This document shows positions 44,231 through 54,408 of a stretch of DNA of 64,000 nucleotides, piece by piece; positions within the stretch are counted from its first letter, which is position 1; every line of letters begins with the position of its first letter. Below the pieces are notes generated by a model. It was given only the letters and a program-made list of their open reading frames with translations, searched no databases and had not been told where the DNA came from. Origin of the DNA: Benzoatithermus sp963720725 (GTDB lineage: Bacteria > Pseudomonadota > Alphaproteobacteria > Geminicoccales > Geminicoccaceae); NCBI GenBank assembly GCA_963720725.1, contig CAVRGN010000001.1, forward strand, positions 1 through 64,000, given 5' to 3'. A program made the translations under genes and the position numbers.

Positions 44231-47039
44231 CCACTGGGGAATTGATGCACATCCCGACAAGCGGCGCCGAAAGCGATCGGTCGGGATCGCTCTCTCGCGC
44301 CCGTCGCGCAAACTGCCCTGCAGCCGCTTCAGAGTATGGCCTGCTGAGTCGGACGAGGTTAGCGTAGAACCTGAATTTCAACTTGTTGCGCACAAGCCTC
44401 CAGGGTCGGTTGCGTGCCCGGGCCAGTTCGCGCCCGAGCTTCGTCGCCCGCGACGCAGCAGCGTCGCGAGCCGCCACCGCAGCTTGCAGCGCGTCGCTTA
44501 GGACGGACTGAGTTGCTATTAACTCCTGCCGGGAAGGAGGTCCGGCGCAATCCCTTGCGGCACGTTCATTTGAGGCCAACATGGCAATCGTTCGGACCGC
44601 CACTGACAGATCGTAACCGTTGGCGGAAAGGACGTCCTGCCAGCCCTTGGCCCTTCCAGATCGCAGTAGGCCCACCTTGACGAAAGGGAATCCCTCCTCG
44701 ATCAGGCCTATCCAATCCACTATGGTTCTGTTCCCGCGCAACTTGCTCGGAAACAGAACTTCACTTCGCAAACCAGCATCCTCAAAGGCTGCGAGAAGCG
44801 GCAGTTCGTACCAAGTGATGACATCTTTTTTCGTTTCCAGAGAGCGCACCCCGCCCAGAAAGTCCCGGAGGACTGCCACGCCCGCGTCCTTGGCAATCAA
44901 GAAATAGCTCTGGAAATGATGCCTGATCTCATGGCTGTCAGTGAGACCAATCAGCTGAGCCGTGGAAGTTCGTGCGCGCGCGACAATTTTCTGCAAGGCT
45001 TCGGCGGTGAAAGGTCCGATCAAGCTGTCGTTGGCAAGACAGACGATGCGCGTGCCAGATAGGTCGAGATGGTGCATCGCGTGCGCCCAAGCGGCGAAGT
45101 CGTAGCCTACGTTCTCCCGGATGAGTAGGCCGTCCGCACGGTCGATTAGGTCTTCAACTTCTACGCTGTCGACATGGTCTGTGGCGACGATGATGTTGGT
45201 GGCGAGACCCGATAGTCTTAGTGCGTCGATGTATATTGCGACGTGCGGCTTTATCTTGCCGGCCGGGGCATGGGTGACGAAGAGCACCAGTTCCTCTTCG
45301 GGGCGTGGTGACTTACGCACCACGAGGCGCGCGTCGGTGGCGCTACGGGCATTCACCACCCCGTTCGGCCGGCGTCCCTCCGCCTTTCCGTGGTTGAGGT
45401 AGTGAGCGAACGGCTCGCCGCCGGCTGCAACAATGTCCGGATAGGTCGCAAGGTACCAGCCCGGATCGAACTCTGCGTTAGGCTTAAGTCCGTCCTTTGA
45501 GCTAGCTTTCAGATAATGAAGAAGCGGACTCAATCCACTCCGCGCAGCATCAGGATATGACTTGGTATACCATGCTCCCGAAAAATTGGGGTTGGGATCT
45601 CGGCCTTGCGCCGCGCCATGCTCAAGATAGTGCCGTAGCGCGTCCTGTGTCGTCACGGGTGGATCGGGATATTTGGCCACGTACCATTCGGCGTCGAACA
45701 GCCCAGAGTTCTTCACCAGCATCGCATCGTCGCTAAGCGCGAGATATTGCTCTGATCCGGTGTTGGTCTCAATCCGATCTCGGTTTCCCTTAGGTTGATC
45801 CACCGTTTTGGGAGCGAGGAATATTTTTTTTTGCTTGAACGGCTTTCGCACGAGTTCCAACACGGCCCGGAGCGGTCGGGAGAGTCGCCGTGCCAGTGAT
45901 CGCTTGCGTTTCCTGCGACGCCTGCGCTGTTTCTCGAGTTCGCGGGCGAGACGTTCGACGTGCCGCCGAGAGCGTTCGAGCGAGCGTCCCGTTTCTGCCA
46001 ATTCTCTGGCGGCGCGCTCCGTTCGATCACTGAGTTGAGCAGCTAAATCCTCAGTAAACGCCTTCGCTACCGCTTCGCGGGCGTTCGCCGCCGCTTCGCG
46101 GGATCTCAGGTTCTGGATCTCGGCTTGCGCCCCGGCCAGTGCGGTGGTCAGTTCGTCAATCTGGTGCGTGAGGTTGGCGCCCTCGATCTCCAGGTCACCG
46201 CATCTGCGCACCAGTGCGGCTGCGTCGGATGCAGATCGGAGCGCGGTTTCCGCGTGATGAGTGGCTTCCCAGGCCTTCTGAACGCCTGCGCCCAGGCGCG
46301 CGAAACTCGTTCGCCAGAGCGCCGTCCGGGTCGGGGAGCGGGTTGCCTCGATGAGAACTTCGATTCCCTCCGGCACTGCTTCGCCGACACATGCCACGCC
46401 GAGACCATGATGGTGATGGAATGCGAAGGTCGGGAATTCACTGGCGAGTTCGGCCCAGAATTTCCAGACGCCGAAATTGCCCTCACGGACGTTGGTATCG
46501 TGCAGCAGAACCACGCTCTTCCGAGACAGTTTGGGTCGCCAAGTCTCGAAGTCATGCCGCACAGCTTCATAAGTATGAAATCCATCAATGTGGAGCAGAT
46601 CGATTTCGCCATCCATGAAGTAGGATAGTGCCTCATCAAACTGGCAGCGGAGGAGCCTCGAAAATCCCTGATAATGTTTCTGATTGTACGCTGCGAGTTC
46701 CTGATATATCTCATCGCCATAATGACCGGCATGTTCGTCACCTTCCCACGTGTCGACGGCATAGGCTGCTGTTCCAAGCGACAGAGCATCTATTGCCTGA
46801 CAGAACCCGCAGTAGGATGCGCCGGAATGGGTTCCGAGTTCCACGAAGACATTCGGGCGAACGGCGGCCGTCAGCCAGAAAGCGAAGGGAATGTGGCCAA
46901 GCCATGCCGATTCGACGAGCCGAGTGGGAACCCAGAACGCACTCGACCCGGGGGCAAGTGGCGTGAGGTCGTGATCTGGCGGGGCCCCGGGGTCTTGTGG
47001 CGGCTCCACGGCGCTGCCGGGGCGATTGATCGAATCCAT
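44115..47039 (-). CDS. Multidomain protein: class I methyltransferase, coiled coil, RgpF-type glycosyltransferase
   Basis: About 974 aa in the open frame, starting at ATG 47039, 1 nt after the upstream stop. Residues about 55-240 are a Methyltransf_24-type SAM enzyme (VFVELGTHSGASYCGF, YAVDTWEGDEHAGHYGDE, LLHIDGFHTYEAVRHDFE). Residues about 270-400 are a long Arg/Glu-rich coiled coil. Residues about 430-560 hold three WYxxxYPD-type repeats (AEWYVAKYPDPP, GAWYTKSYPDAA, GWYLATYPDI). Residues about 590-850 are an RgpF-like domain (ENVGYDFAAWAHAMHHLD, SLIGPFTAEALQKIV). Meaningful sequence ends near 44225, after which a GT4 domain continues in another frame. The intact polypeptide was probably some 1,700 aa with methyltransferase and three glycan-assembly modules. 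Confidence 0.78.
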   Translation of the reverse strand: MDSINRPGSAVEPPQDPGAPPDHDLTPLAPGSSAFWVPTRLVESAWLGHIPFAFWLTAAVRPNVFVELGTHSGASYCGFCQAIDALSLGTAAYAVDTWEGDEHAGHYGDEIYQELAAYNQKHYQGFSRLLRCQFDEALSYFMDGEIDLLHIDGFHTYEAVRHDFETWRPKLSRKSVVLLHDTNVREGNFGVWKFWAELASEFPTFAFHHHHGLGVACVGEAVPEGIEVLIEATRSPTRTALWRTSFARLGAGVQKAWEATHHAETALRSASDAAALVRRCGDLEIEGANLTHQIDELTTALAGAQAEIQNLRSREAAANAREAVAKAFTEDLAAQLSDRTERAARELAETGRSLERSRRHVERLARELEKQRRRRRKRKRSLARRLSRPLRAVLELVRKPFKQKKIFLAPKTVDQPKGNRDRIETNTGSEQYLALSDDAMLVKNSGLFDAEWYVAKYPDPPVTTQDALRHYLEHGAAQGRDPNPNFSGAWYTKSYPDAARSGLSPLLHYLKASSKDGLKPNAEFDPGWYLATYPDIVAAGGEPFAHYLNHGKAEGRRPNGVVNARSATDARLVVRKSPRPEEELVLFVTHAPAGKIKPHVAIYIDALRLSGLATNIIVATDHVDSVEVEDLIDRADGLLIRENVGYDFAAWAHAMHHLDLSGTRIVCLANDSLIGPFTAEALQKIVARARTSTAQLIGLTDSHEIRHHFQSYFLIAKDAGVAVLRDFLGGVRSLETKKDVITWYELPLLAAFEDAGLRSEVLFPSKLRGNRTIVDWIGLIEEGFPFVKVGLLRSGRAKGWQDVLSANGYDLSVAVRTIAMLASNERAARDCAGPPSRQELIATQSVLSDALQAAVAARDAAASRATKLGRELARARNRPWRLVRNKLKFRFYANLVRLSRPYSEAAAGQFARRARESDPDRSLSAPLVGMCINSPVAEIDRLASISARSWSIPAGSTFSSSAIRPAEVAPPSLP

Positions 47040-47040
47040 T

Positions 47041-48189
47041 TCAGCCACCGCGCATTCCAAACCGATAAACTGCGTCGCCGCGGGTGGCATCGACCGCGCT
47101 GCCCGCTTCCGCCGCGAGTGACCCGAGGCGATAGCCCGCCACCGCAGCGGAACATCCGATCAAGCGCTCTATCGCATGCGCCAACGTACCATCAATCTGA
47201 CCGATTTCGGGCTCAAAGTCTGTTTCGTCGAGCCCGAGGCCGAGTAGGGGAGTCAGTGCGTCGACCCGTGCGAAAAACATCGTGCCGGCAACGAAGCCAA
47301 GGTCTTCATGCCTCGTCGGTTCGATCCCCAGTGCAGACGCAAGTTCCGACACTCGCCCCGAATTCGCTCCTGGATAGCGCTGCACCGGGAGAACGTGCTC
47401 ACTCGGCCCGACAATGCCAAATCCGGTCTGTCCGCTCAGTGCGTGAATGGCGGCTCGGGCCGCGTTTGCAGTTAGCAGAGCCTCAAGCATGGACGCACGC
47501 CACATGTCCCCATCGAAACGATGGTCGGACCGCTTGGTGTGGAGCTTCAGGAGTATGGAGTATCCCCTGCTCTGAACCAGCGGTAGCATCCTCAGAAAGG
47601 GGGCGATGTCGCGACCGCGGTTGGGAACGACCTCGACGTAGCCCTCCGCCACACCTGCCTCGCGAAGGTAGCCTCTGATCGTCTCTGCGGCGTCTTCACG
47701 GCAGGTCACGAACAGGTCGAACCTAAAATTTGCGGCAAGGAGCCGGTTCAACAAGTCCGGCAGCAATTCAGGATAGAATGCATGGATCACGACGGCAACA
47801 CTTGCTTGATCAAGAAGCGCCGGATCCCTAGCAGTTGCAGGATCAACGGGAGCAATATTGTCCAGTTGCGGCGCAGATGGCGAAAAGATCGTCGGTGGTA
47901 ATTCCGCGGCCTTGGCTTTTCGTGCATTCCGGCGTCTCAGAAGACCGGCAACCAAGCGAAGCGGGCGTGTCAGCTGCCAGGACATCGTCCGCTGCAGACC
48001 GGTCCGCTTCCGGCGTTCCTTGTCCAGTGCCCTCAGCAAGAACTCGCGTGTGTCGCGGAGAATCCGGTGACCAGCCTGCAATTCCACAACCTCGGCCGCG
48101 AGCCGCGTCGCTTCTTTCCTCAGAAGCTCTAGCTCCTTCACTAGGCGTTTGACTTCGATCTCGCTATCCAGCAGTTCGGTTCGCTCCAT
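47041..48189 (-). CDS. Coiled-coil RgpF-like glycan biosynthesis protein
   Basis: 382 aa from ATG 48189, where the coiled coil (SEIEVKRLVKELELLRKEATRLAAEVVEL) begins; an upstream start at 48354 would overlap the preceding gene. A linker with SWQLTRPLRLVAGLLRRR follows, then an RgpF/rhamnan-synthesis-F domain (AVVIHAFYPELLPDLLNRLLA, NRGRDIAPFLRMLPLVQSRGYSILLKLHTKRSDH, FVAGTMFFARVDALTPL). The stop is 1 nt before the next gene's ATG. Same domain type as in the two downstream frames, suggesting expansion by duplication in the cluster. Confidence 0.78.
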   Translation of the reverse strand: MERTELLDSEIEVKRLVKELELLRKEATRLAAEVVELQAGHRILRDTREFLLRALDKERRKRTGLQRTMSWQLTRPLRLVAGLLRRRNARKAKAAELPPTIFSPSAPQLDNIAPVDPATARDPALLDQASVAVVIHAFYPELLPDLLNRLLAANFRFDLFVTCREDAAETIRGYLREAGVAEGYVEVVPNRGRDIAPFLRMLPLVQSRGYSILLKLHTKRSDHRFDGDMWRASMLEALLTANAARAAIHALSGQTGFGIVGPSEHVLPVQRYPGANSGRVSELASALGIEPTRHEDLGFVAGTMFFARVDALTPLLGLGLDETDFEPEIGQIDGTLAHAIERLIGCSAAVAGYRLGSLAAEAGSAVDATRGDAVYRFGMRGG

Positions 48190-48317
48190 GCCGGAAGTGG
48201 AACAATGATGAGTTGTCGCCGCGAGATCTCGACGCGTAGACTGCAAATCCCCGTGCTCAAAGGTCCGCACGGAGCAATCTGTCTCCAAAACTGCGCTGGC
48301 ATCCAATTTCGGCGTGC

Positions 48318-49506
48318 TCACACGACCAACCTCAGCGGTTTGGTCACACGCCATGAGAAGGAAAGTTTGATCTGCCGCAACTCGTCCCTTAGGCGCGTAT
48401 TTTCAGCCCTGAGCCCCGCCATCAGATCGGTGGTATCGCCGCAATGCTGGGGATACTCGGACGCGCCCTTTGCTCGCACCCAAGCGGCAAAGGAGCGTTG
48501 ACTGTCCGCTAAAGGAGGCCCCTCCTTGGTCGAGAACGGGTCGGGAAAGGCCCGCTGCAGGCTCGCACGCAGCCCGTACACCCGCCGGTGGCCGGGCTCG
48601 ATCGCCGTGCCGTCGCCGTAGCGCCCGTAGGCCCAGGGCATCGCGGCCAGGGCGTCGTCCTTGATGGTACGGATGGCGGTGTGGTACCAAGCCACCAGCT
48701 GCTCGAGCGTCCGGTTGCCGACGCCGTTGCGCTCCGCCATCACGGCATGGGCGCCGCTGTCGAAGCCGGTGAAGTGGTAGAAGCCCAGCGGCTTGCCGTC
48801 GACCAGCACGGCATCCGGCGCCGTCACCGGTGAGTGTGCGCGTCGTGACGTTCCAGGTGGCGACGTTGAAGCGCGGCTCCTTGAGGATCTCGACCCCGTC
48901 GAAGAACACCGGGACGTGGTTGATCCATTTCTGGTCGGTGAACAGGCCCTGCTCGAGACGGTCGAAGCAGAAATGGGCGAGGCGGTGGGCCCACCAGTCG
49001 GCGAAGGCGTGCCCCGTCCGGCTGTTGCGCACGCCGATGAAGCCGAGATTGAAGATGCCCCACTTCAGGCTGCCGATCTCGTTGTCGAGGATGCGCTCGA
49101 GCGTCGCATCCGGCTTGGCCTGGTGGGGCGTGAGCACGATGGCGGCGGCGAGCAGCCGCTCGACCAGGTCGTCGAGGCGCGAGAACAGGACGATGTCGGG
49201 GTCGAAATAGAGCACGGCCTCGCAGTCCGGCCGGGCCAGGAGCTGCTGAAGGACGGCACCCTTGATGCCGGTGCTGAGCTCGACGATCGAATGCTGGAAG
49301 ATCCAGCCCGGATTGCCGATCTCGGGCAGGCTCTCGACCGGAATCACCTCGTCGACGCAGTCCTCCTCGAGCCGCATGCCGTCGGGCAGCCGGTCGGCCA
49401 GGGCGTAGACCAGCCGGAATTCCGGATGGAACCGGCGCAGCGAGCCCAGGCACAGCCGCGCCTTGGGCAGATAGTTCAGCGCGGCGCTGGTGAAGGCGTA
49501 GATCAT
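48318..49506 (-). CDS. GT-A-type glycosyltransferase (nucleotide-sugar transferase fold), frameshifted
   Basis: It starts MIYAFTSAALNYLPKARLCLGSL and has a D-x-D motif in VLYFDPDIVLF (about residue 100), followed by GFIGVRNS and FFDGVEILKEPRFNVATWN, as in family-8-like/putative nucleotide-diphosphosugar transferases. Near 48830 the frame changes; the second frame gives VLVDGKPLGFYHFTGFDSGAH and a C-terminal coiled coil ending SWRVTKPLRLVV. Together these make about 395 aa. Start overlaps the stop of the upstream GT4 gene (ATGA). Confidence 0.8.
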
Positions 49507-51146
49507 GGTCCGACGGCGGCGTTCGCGAGGGGAGCCGACACTTCGGCTACACCAGATTGCCCAAGCGATTGCCAGAATGTGTCCAGCTCGTCCAGAATCT
49601 CGTCCGCCTCCCGGCTCTGAAGGACGTGGCCGAGACGATAGTGCCGCAGCCGCTCCGCCGGTGCGCCCAGGTCGAAGGCCGCTACCGGCAGCCCCAGCCG
49701 GATCAATTCCTCGGCGACGTAGCAGAAGGTCTCCGGCCAGATCGAGGGCACCAGCCCGACATTGACGCCTGCCGCGGCCAGAAGTTCCGGCAGATCCGCC
49801 GCCCGGTAGCGGCCGGTCTGGACGATACCCGCGGCATAGGCCTTGTCGACGGTGCCGATCACGCTCAGGCGCGCCCCGCCGGAGCGGCGGCCGAGCGCCC
49901 GGGCTAGCCCGGCAACGACGGCCGCGCCCTTCGCGAACGAAATCTCCCCGACCACGCCGATATGCAGCGGCGCGCTATGATCGAGCGTGACCTTCCTTCC
50001 ACCGAGCCAGTCGACGCGATGCGGCCGCACCTCGATGCTCCCGGCGTCGAGCCCCGGATGGGCGCGCAGCAGCAGTGCGCGCGAGGACCTCGAAAATGCG
50101 ACGACCGGCCGTGCGCACGAAAGCAGGCCGGACCAGGCCGCTCGCCACAACTCGACGTTGCGTGGCGCGGACTGCGTCGCGACCGGCAACTCGATCCGCG
50201 CAATGCAGTCGCGGCAGCGTTCGAGGGATGGGACGCCGCAATGCTCGCCATCCGCGTCGAGCAGGTTGAAGGACGGGCATACTGCCAGGAAGTCGTGGAG
50301 CGGAAATTCGATGATGACCTTGCCGGCCCAGAGCCGATGCACGAGCGCGAGTGTGCCGATGACGTCCGGGTAGGAAGCGAGATTGTTCAAGAGCACGAAA
50401 CGCGGCGCCAAGGCACCCAGCAGTGCCTCGACCTCCTGCAGGTCCACGGCCGCGGCGAAGACGCAGACGCCGCCGACGCCGAGCTCCAGAACGTAGCGAC
50501 GGTCGGCGATATGGTAGGTGAGCAGAGCCACCGACCGGCCCGGCGTCAGCGCCTCGTCGAGCCGCTGGTCGCGATAGCGGTTGGCGCCGCCACCCATCGC
50601 ATGGTCGATCACGAGCAGGTCGACCGCAAGTCCGGCCGTGACGGCGCGAGCGAAGGCGGCCGCCCTGAACGGCCCCAGTGGAGCCAAGCACCGAGTGGCG
50701 AACACGTCGCTGCCGGGTCCGCGCTGCGCGCGCATGTAGCGCCACAAGGAGCGGCCGGGCTTGCCGTGGCTCTCGCCCAGCGCCGCGGACTCGTCCGTCG
50801 ACAGTCCTTGCCATGCGGATGACGGCAAAAAGCCGCGGCTCGCGCCGTGGACGATGAAGTGGTGAAGCGGATCACCGGCGAGTTTGGTGAGGCCGCCATA
50901 GGTGGCACGGTACCAGTCCGGGTCGAACAGGCGTGCAGCCCGCACGAGGCGATGGATGCGCTGGCGCCGGCGATCGCTCGGCTGGAGGAGCCAAGCGGGC
51001 ACCGGCAGCCCCGGCGTTCTGACCGCCAGCCGACCCAGTCGGGAGCTCTGATCGCCAGGTCGAGCGATCGCGGCGGGATCGTTGCCGAGGCAGATAAAGC
51101 GCGCCTGGACTTCGCTGGCAGGATCTGATGTTCCGCGATCGCTCAC
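49503..51146 (-). CDS. GT4-type glycosyltransferase with N-terminal DxxWY segment
   Basis: 547 aa. The N-terminal 130 residues contain FDPDWYRATYGG and DPLHHFIVHGASRGFLPS, a repeat also seen in the downstream multidomain protein. The GT-B part starts near residue 175 (VDLLVIDHAMGGGANRYRDQRL) and ends with the donor-binding half (HIGVVGEISFAKGAAVVAGLARAL, VGLVPSIWPETFCYVAEELIRLGLPVAAFD, with the conserved Glu pair of GT4). Likely a retaining transferase acting on a cell-surface glycan. Couples to the next gene by ATGA. Confidence 0.87.
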   Translation of the reverse strand: MSDRGTSDPASEVQARFICLGNDPAAIARPGDQSSRLGRLAVRTPGLPVPAWLLQPSDRRRQRIHRLVRAARLFDPDWYRATYGGLTKLAGDPLHHFIVHGASRGFLPSSAWQGLSTDESAALGESHGKPGRSLWRYMRAQRGPGSDVFATRCLAPLGPFRAAAFARAVTAGLAVDLLVIDHAMGGGANRYRDQRLDEALTPGRSVALLTYHIADRRYVLELGVGGVCVFAAAVDLQEVEALLGALAPRFVLLNNLASYPDVIGTLALVHRLWAGKVIIEFPLHDFLAVCPSFNLLDADGEHCGVPSLERCRDCIARIELPVATQSAPRNVELWRAAWSGLLSCARPVVAFSRSSRALLLRAHPGLDAGSIEVRPHRVDWLGGRKVTLDHSAPLHIGVVGEISFAKGAAVVAGLARALGRRSGGARLSVIGTVDKAYAAGIVQTGRYRAADLPELLAAAGVNVGLVPSIWPETFCYVAEELIRLGLPVAAFDLGAPAERLRHYRLGHVLQSREADEILDELDTFWQSLGQSGVAEVSAPLANAAVGP

Positions 51147-51279
51147 TCGGCAGGCTGTCCGGTAGGGAGAGACGAGAAGCGCCGCACAGCGCTAGTGCGG
51201 TCAGGCTCTAGCCTTATCAGCTGCGCAAGTCCATGTGTCGACTCCACCGACCGTCTGCGGACCTCCCGGATCGCTTGGC

Positions 51280-52500
51280 CTAGGCCGCGAGCCGTGGGAG
51301 TGCAGCAAGCAGCCGAGCCAGGTCCTGCTCGCTGCCGGTCAGGGTGGTCCGCCACGGCCCTCGTCCCACCGTCACCAGACGGCTACCGTCGCGCTGACGT
51401 TCGCTGACCGCAACCATACCGCTTTCAGAGGACGCATCCTCCGCCGACCCAGCTGCCTCTGCGGTGTCCCGCCGCACGACCCTCGCCGCTCGACCGCTGG
51501 CAGCCAGAGTCAACAATGCGGCCGCGCGCCGAGCCGCCCACGGGTCGCGGCGTCGGAAAGCAGTGAGGTCCCGGTAGTAGCCCGGCCAGCGTCGGTGCAG
51601 CACCATCAGGTTCGCCTCCAGCAGCCGGCGCCGCTCATGCTCATCGAACGTGCCGCCGTGGGTGTGGAACACGAAGAGATCCGGGACGAGCATGGCGTGC
51701 CAGCCCGCACGGCTTGCCCGCAGCGACCAATCGGTCTCCTCACAATAGCCTCGGCCGAAGGATGCCTGATCGAACCCGCCGCAGGCCTGCCATGCCGCAC
51801 GGTTGATGCCCATGCAGAAGCCGATCGCTGTCGGCGCACGCAAATCCGCACTGTCGGCGGGGCCTTGCCGCGCGAGCGCCGCGTCGATCGCGTCGAGCTC
51901 GATGCCGCCGGGCAGGCCGTGATCCTCATCGGGCGTGGGAAAACTGTAGATCGCCGCCGCGTTCGAGAAGGGCGTTGTCGAAGCGATTCGGCCGCCCGCC
52001 ACGATCGGACGAAGGAGCCGCTCGAGCCAGAGGGCTGGAACCTCGGTATCCGAGTTCAAGATCGCCGCGTGCCCCAAGGTGGCTCCCATCGCGGCATTCA
52101 CCGTAGCGATGAAGCCTCGATTCTTGTGACTGGTCATCACCCGGACGTTCGGGCGTCGTGCCGCCACCCACGCCAACAGTGCCGCTACCCCGGGGTCGGT
52201 GCTGCCGTCATCCACCAGTAGGATGCGATGCCGAGGGTCCGTGTGCGCGAACAGCGTGGCGAACAGGCGCTCGAGATGTGCCCGGCCATTGTGGACCGGC
52301 ACGATGACCTCGACCGGCTCGGCTAGCGGCGCGGCCGGAGGCGCCGAGCTGGCGAGCCGGTCCAGGGCGTCACCGAGGTGAGGCAATGCAGGTCGGGCGA
52401 TCCGCATCGTCGTGACGCCGTCGATCATGAGCCGGCGCGCCCGCTCGCGTTCTCCCCGGGCGTAGAGCTTTAGGGAACGCCTAAGCGATCCAGCGGCCAT
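51280..52500 (-). CDS. Family 2 glycosyltransferase
   Basis: 406 aa. The GT2 core lies between residues 60 and 300: VEVIVPVHNGRAHLERLF, ILLVDDGSTDPG, NRGFIATVNAAMG, then AILNSDTEVPALW (the DxD-equivalent) and GGFDQASFGRGYCEETDW, with acceptor-side ED. The C-terminal 90 residues are Arg/Ala-rich without a recognised domain. No membrane helices, so probably a cytoplasmic peripheral enzyme that extends a surface glycan. Confidence 0.9.
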   Translation of the reverse strand: MAAGSLRRSLKLYARGERERARRLMIDGVTTMRIARPALPHLGDALDRLASSAPPAAPLAEPVEVIVPVHNGRAHLERLFATLFAHTDPRHRILLVDDGSTDPGVAALLAWVAARRPNVRVMTSHKNRGFIATVNAAMGATLGHAAILNSDTEVPALWLERLLRPIVAGGRIASTTPFSNAAAIYSFPTPDEDHGLPGGIELDAIDAALARQGPADSADLRAPTAIGFCMGINRAAWQACGGFDQASFGRGYCEETDWSLRASRAGWHAMLVPDLFVFHTHGGTFDEHERRRLLEANLMVLHRRWPGYYRDLTAFRRRDPWAARRAAALLTLAASGRAARVVRRDTAEAAGSAEDASSESGMVAVSERQRDGSRLVTVGRGPWRTTLTGSEQDLARLLAALPRLAA

Positions 52501-52569
52501 GCCCCAGTCCTGAAGCGAACCGCCGCGGATGGACAGGTCAGTCAGCTCCGAACATCCGGTACCCGCGGC

Positions 52570-54408
52570 TCACGCGGCCGAGTCCTCCAGATTGGGCAGC
52601 AACCGCCCCGACGAGACCAGCATCGCAGAGCCACCAGTCTCGATCCGGTACACCTGATGCGCCGCGCGCTGCCATGCCGGCTGGTGCGACACGGCCAGCA
52701 CCGTCAGGCCGGTAGTCTCGCAAAGCTGTCGGATATGGGCGCAGATGGCCCATTCGGTCTCCTGGTCGAGACCGGTCGTGGCCTCGTCGAGGATCAGCAG
52801 CCGCGGTCGGTGCAGCAGGGCGCGGGCGATCGAGATCCGCTGGCGCTGGCCGCCCGACAGCCGGCTGCCGCGTTCCCCGACCACCGTGTCCAGTCCCTGG
52901 CGCGAGCTGGTCACGAAGTCGGCGGCACCTGCCGCATCGAGCGCTTCCATCACGGCCTCGTCCGTGATCCCGTCCTCGAACAGGGTCACGTTGTAGCGCA
53001 CCGAGTCGTGGAACAGCAGCACCTCCTGCGGGATGTAGCCAATGTCCCGCCGCCACTGATCGAGGTCAATCTGCAGCAGGTCGGCCCCGTCGACGCGGAT
53101 CGCACCCCCATGCGGCTGGTAGAGGCCCACCAGCAGGTCGACGATGGTCGATTTGCCTACGCCCGATGGGCCGATCAGCGCTGTGATCTCGCCTGCTGGA
53201 ATGCGCAGATTGAGTCCGTTCAGCACCGCCTGGTCGCGGTAGGAGAAGGACACCTCGTCGAAGGTGATGGCCTCGTCGAGCGTGGGATTCCCGCGCCCGG
53301 GCCAGCTTTCGCGCGCGTCCTCGCTCACCTCGAGGAGCCGGTTCAGCGAGCGGTACTGGTCATAGGACTGAATGAACCGCTGTGCCAGGCGCTGCATGGG
53401 CATCATGGCCGCAATTGTCTTGACCATGAGAATCGACATGATCAGGAGATCGTGGATCTCGAGCTGCAGCTTGGTCACCGCCACATAAATGCCGACCGCC
53501 AGAGCCGCACCGACCACCGGCTCCTGCAGGTCGGCTGCGAATTGCGGGCTGAGCAGTCCCGGTCGCGAGTTCTTCTCGAGCAGGCGTGCCTCGTCCTCGA
53601 AGCGGTCCGCGAAGCGCTCGGCGCGCCCCATGGCCCGAATCGGCTTGATGCCTGTCAGTGTGTCGGTGAATTTGGCGGCGCGTTGCCGCACCTCCTGCCG
53701 CTGCTCCTTGGCTTGGCGACGCGATTCGCGCACCAGGCCGCCGAACCAGACCACGAGCAGGGCGGTCACGAAGATGGCGATCGCCAGCAGTTGCCACGAC
53801 AACAGCCCGAGCACCGTCACGAATACCGTGACCTGCAGCACCGCGGCGATCAGGCTGGTCAGGACGCTGAAGCACTGGCCGGAGGCGTCGGCTTCGGGAC
53901 CGATCGCGAATGCCAGCCGTCCCACCGACTGGCGGACGAAGTAGCCCCATCGGGCCCCGAGCAGGCTGTGGATCAGCCTGATGCGCATGTCCCGAGTGAC
54001 CTTGCCGACGATCTTGTCGGCGTAGCGGGTCACCATCACCCCGACGACGCCTTTGAGCGCCAAGCCGCTGATGATGATCGCCATGATCGGCAGCGGTGCG
54101 AACGGGACTCCGAAATGGACCAGCACCGAGTGCAGCATGACGACCACGCCCTTGGTCGCCTCCTGATCACTGGTCGTGGCGATGATGAACGGCACCATCA
54201 TCGTGAGGCCGATCAAGTCGAGGACGCTGGAAACGAAGGTGCCGACGATCACCAGCGCCCGTTGGCGCGCCGGTGCGAGGGCCAGGATCTCGACGATGGC
54301 GCGCCACCACTTGCCCACGCGCTTGCCCAGGCGGGCGGCTGTGGATCGAGGCGGCCGGCTGGTGGCGGCTTCCGCCCGGCCTGCGCGCTTCTGCTGCGGT
54401 CCCCCCAT
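52570..54408 (-). CDS. ABC exporter (fused membrane and ATPase domains)
   Basis: 612 aa from ATG 54408, whose A is shared with the upstream TGA (TGATG). Residues about 30-330 are an ABC_membrane domain with six helices (ALVIVGTFVSSVLDLIGLTMMVPFI and others). The ATPase has Walker A LIGPSGVGKST, signature RLSGGQRQRISIARALL, Walker B RLLILDEATTGLD and the switch His in LAVSHQPAW. In this context it probably exports a lipid-linked sugar or glycan, similar to MsbA-type transporters of polysaccharide clusters. Substrate unknown. Confidence 0.92.
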   Translation of the reverse strand: MGGPQQKRAGRAEAATSRPPRSTAARLGKRVGKWWRAIVEILALAPARQRALVIVGTFVSSVLDLIGLTMMVPFIIATTSDQEATKGVVVMLHSVLVHFGVPFAPLPIMAIIISGLALKGVVGVMVTRYADKIVGKVTRDMRIRLIHSLLGARWGYFVRQSVGRLAFAIGPEADASGQCFSVLTSLIAAVLQVTVFVTVLGLLSWQLLAIAIFVTALLVVWFGGLVRESRRQAKEQRQEVRQRAAKFTDTLTGIKPIRAMGRAERFADRFEDEARLLEKNSRPGLLSPQFAADLQEPVVGAALAVGIYVAVTKLQLEIHDLLIMSILMVKTIAAMMPMQRLAQRFIQSYDQYRSLNRLLEVSEDARESWPGRGNPTLDEAITFDEVSFSYRDQAVLNGLNLRIPAGEITALIGPSGVGKSTIVDLLVGLYQPHGGAIRVDGADLLQIDLDQWRRDIGYIPQEVLLFHDSVRYNVTLFEDGITDEAVMEALDAAGAADFVTSSRQGLDTVVGERGSRLSGGQRQRISIARALLHRPRLLILDEATTGLDQETEWAICAHIRQLCETTGLTVLAVSHQPAWQRAAHQVYRIETGGSAMLVSSGRLLPNLEDSAA

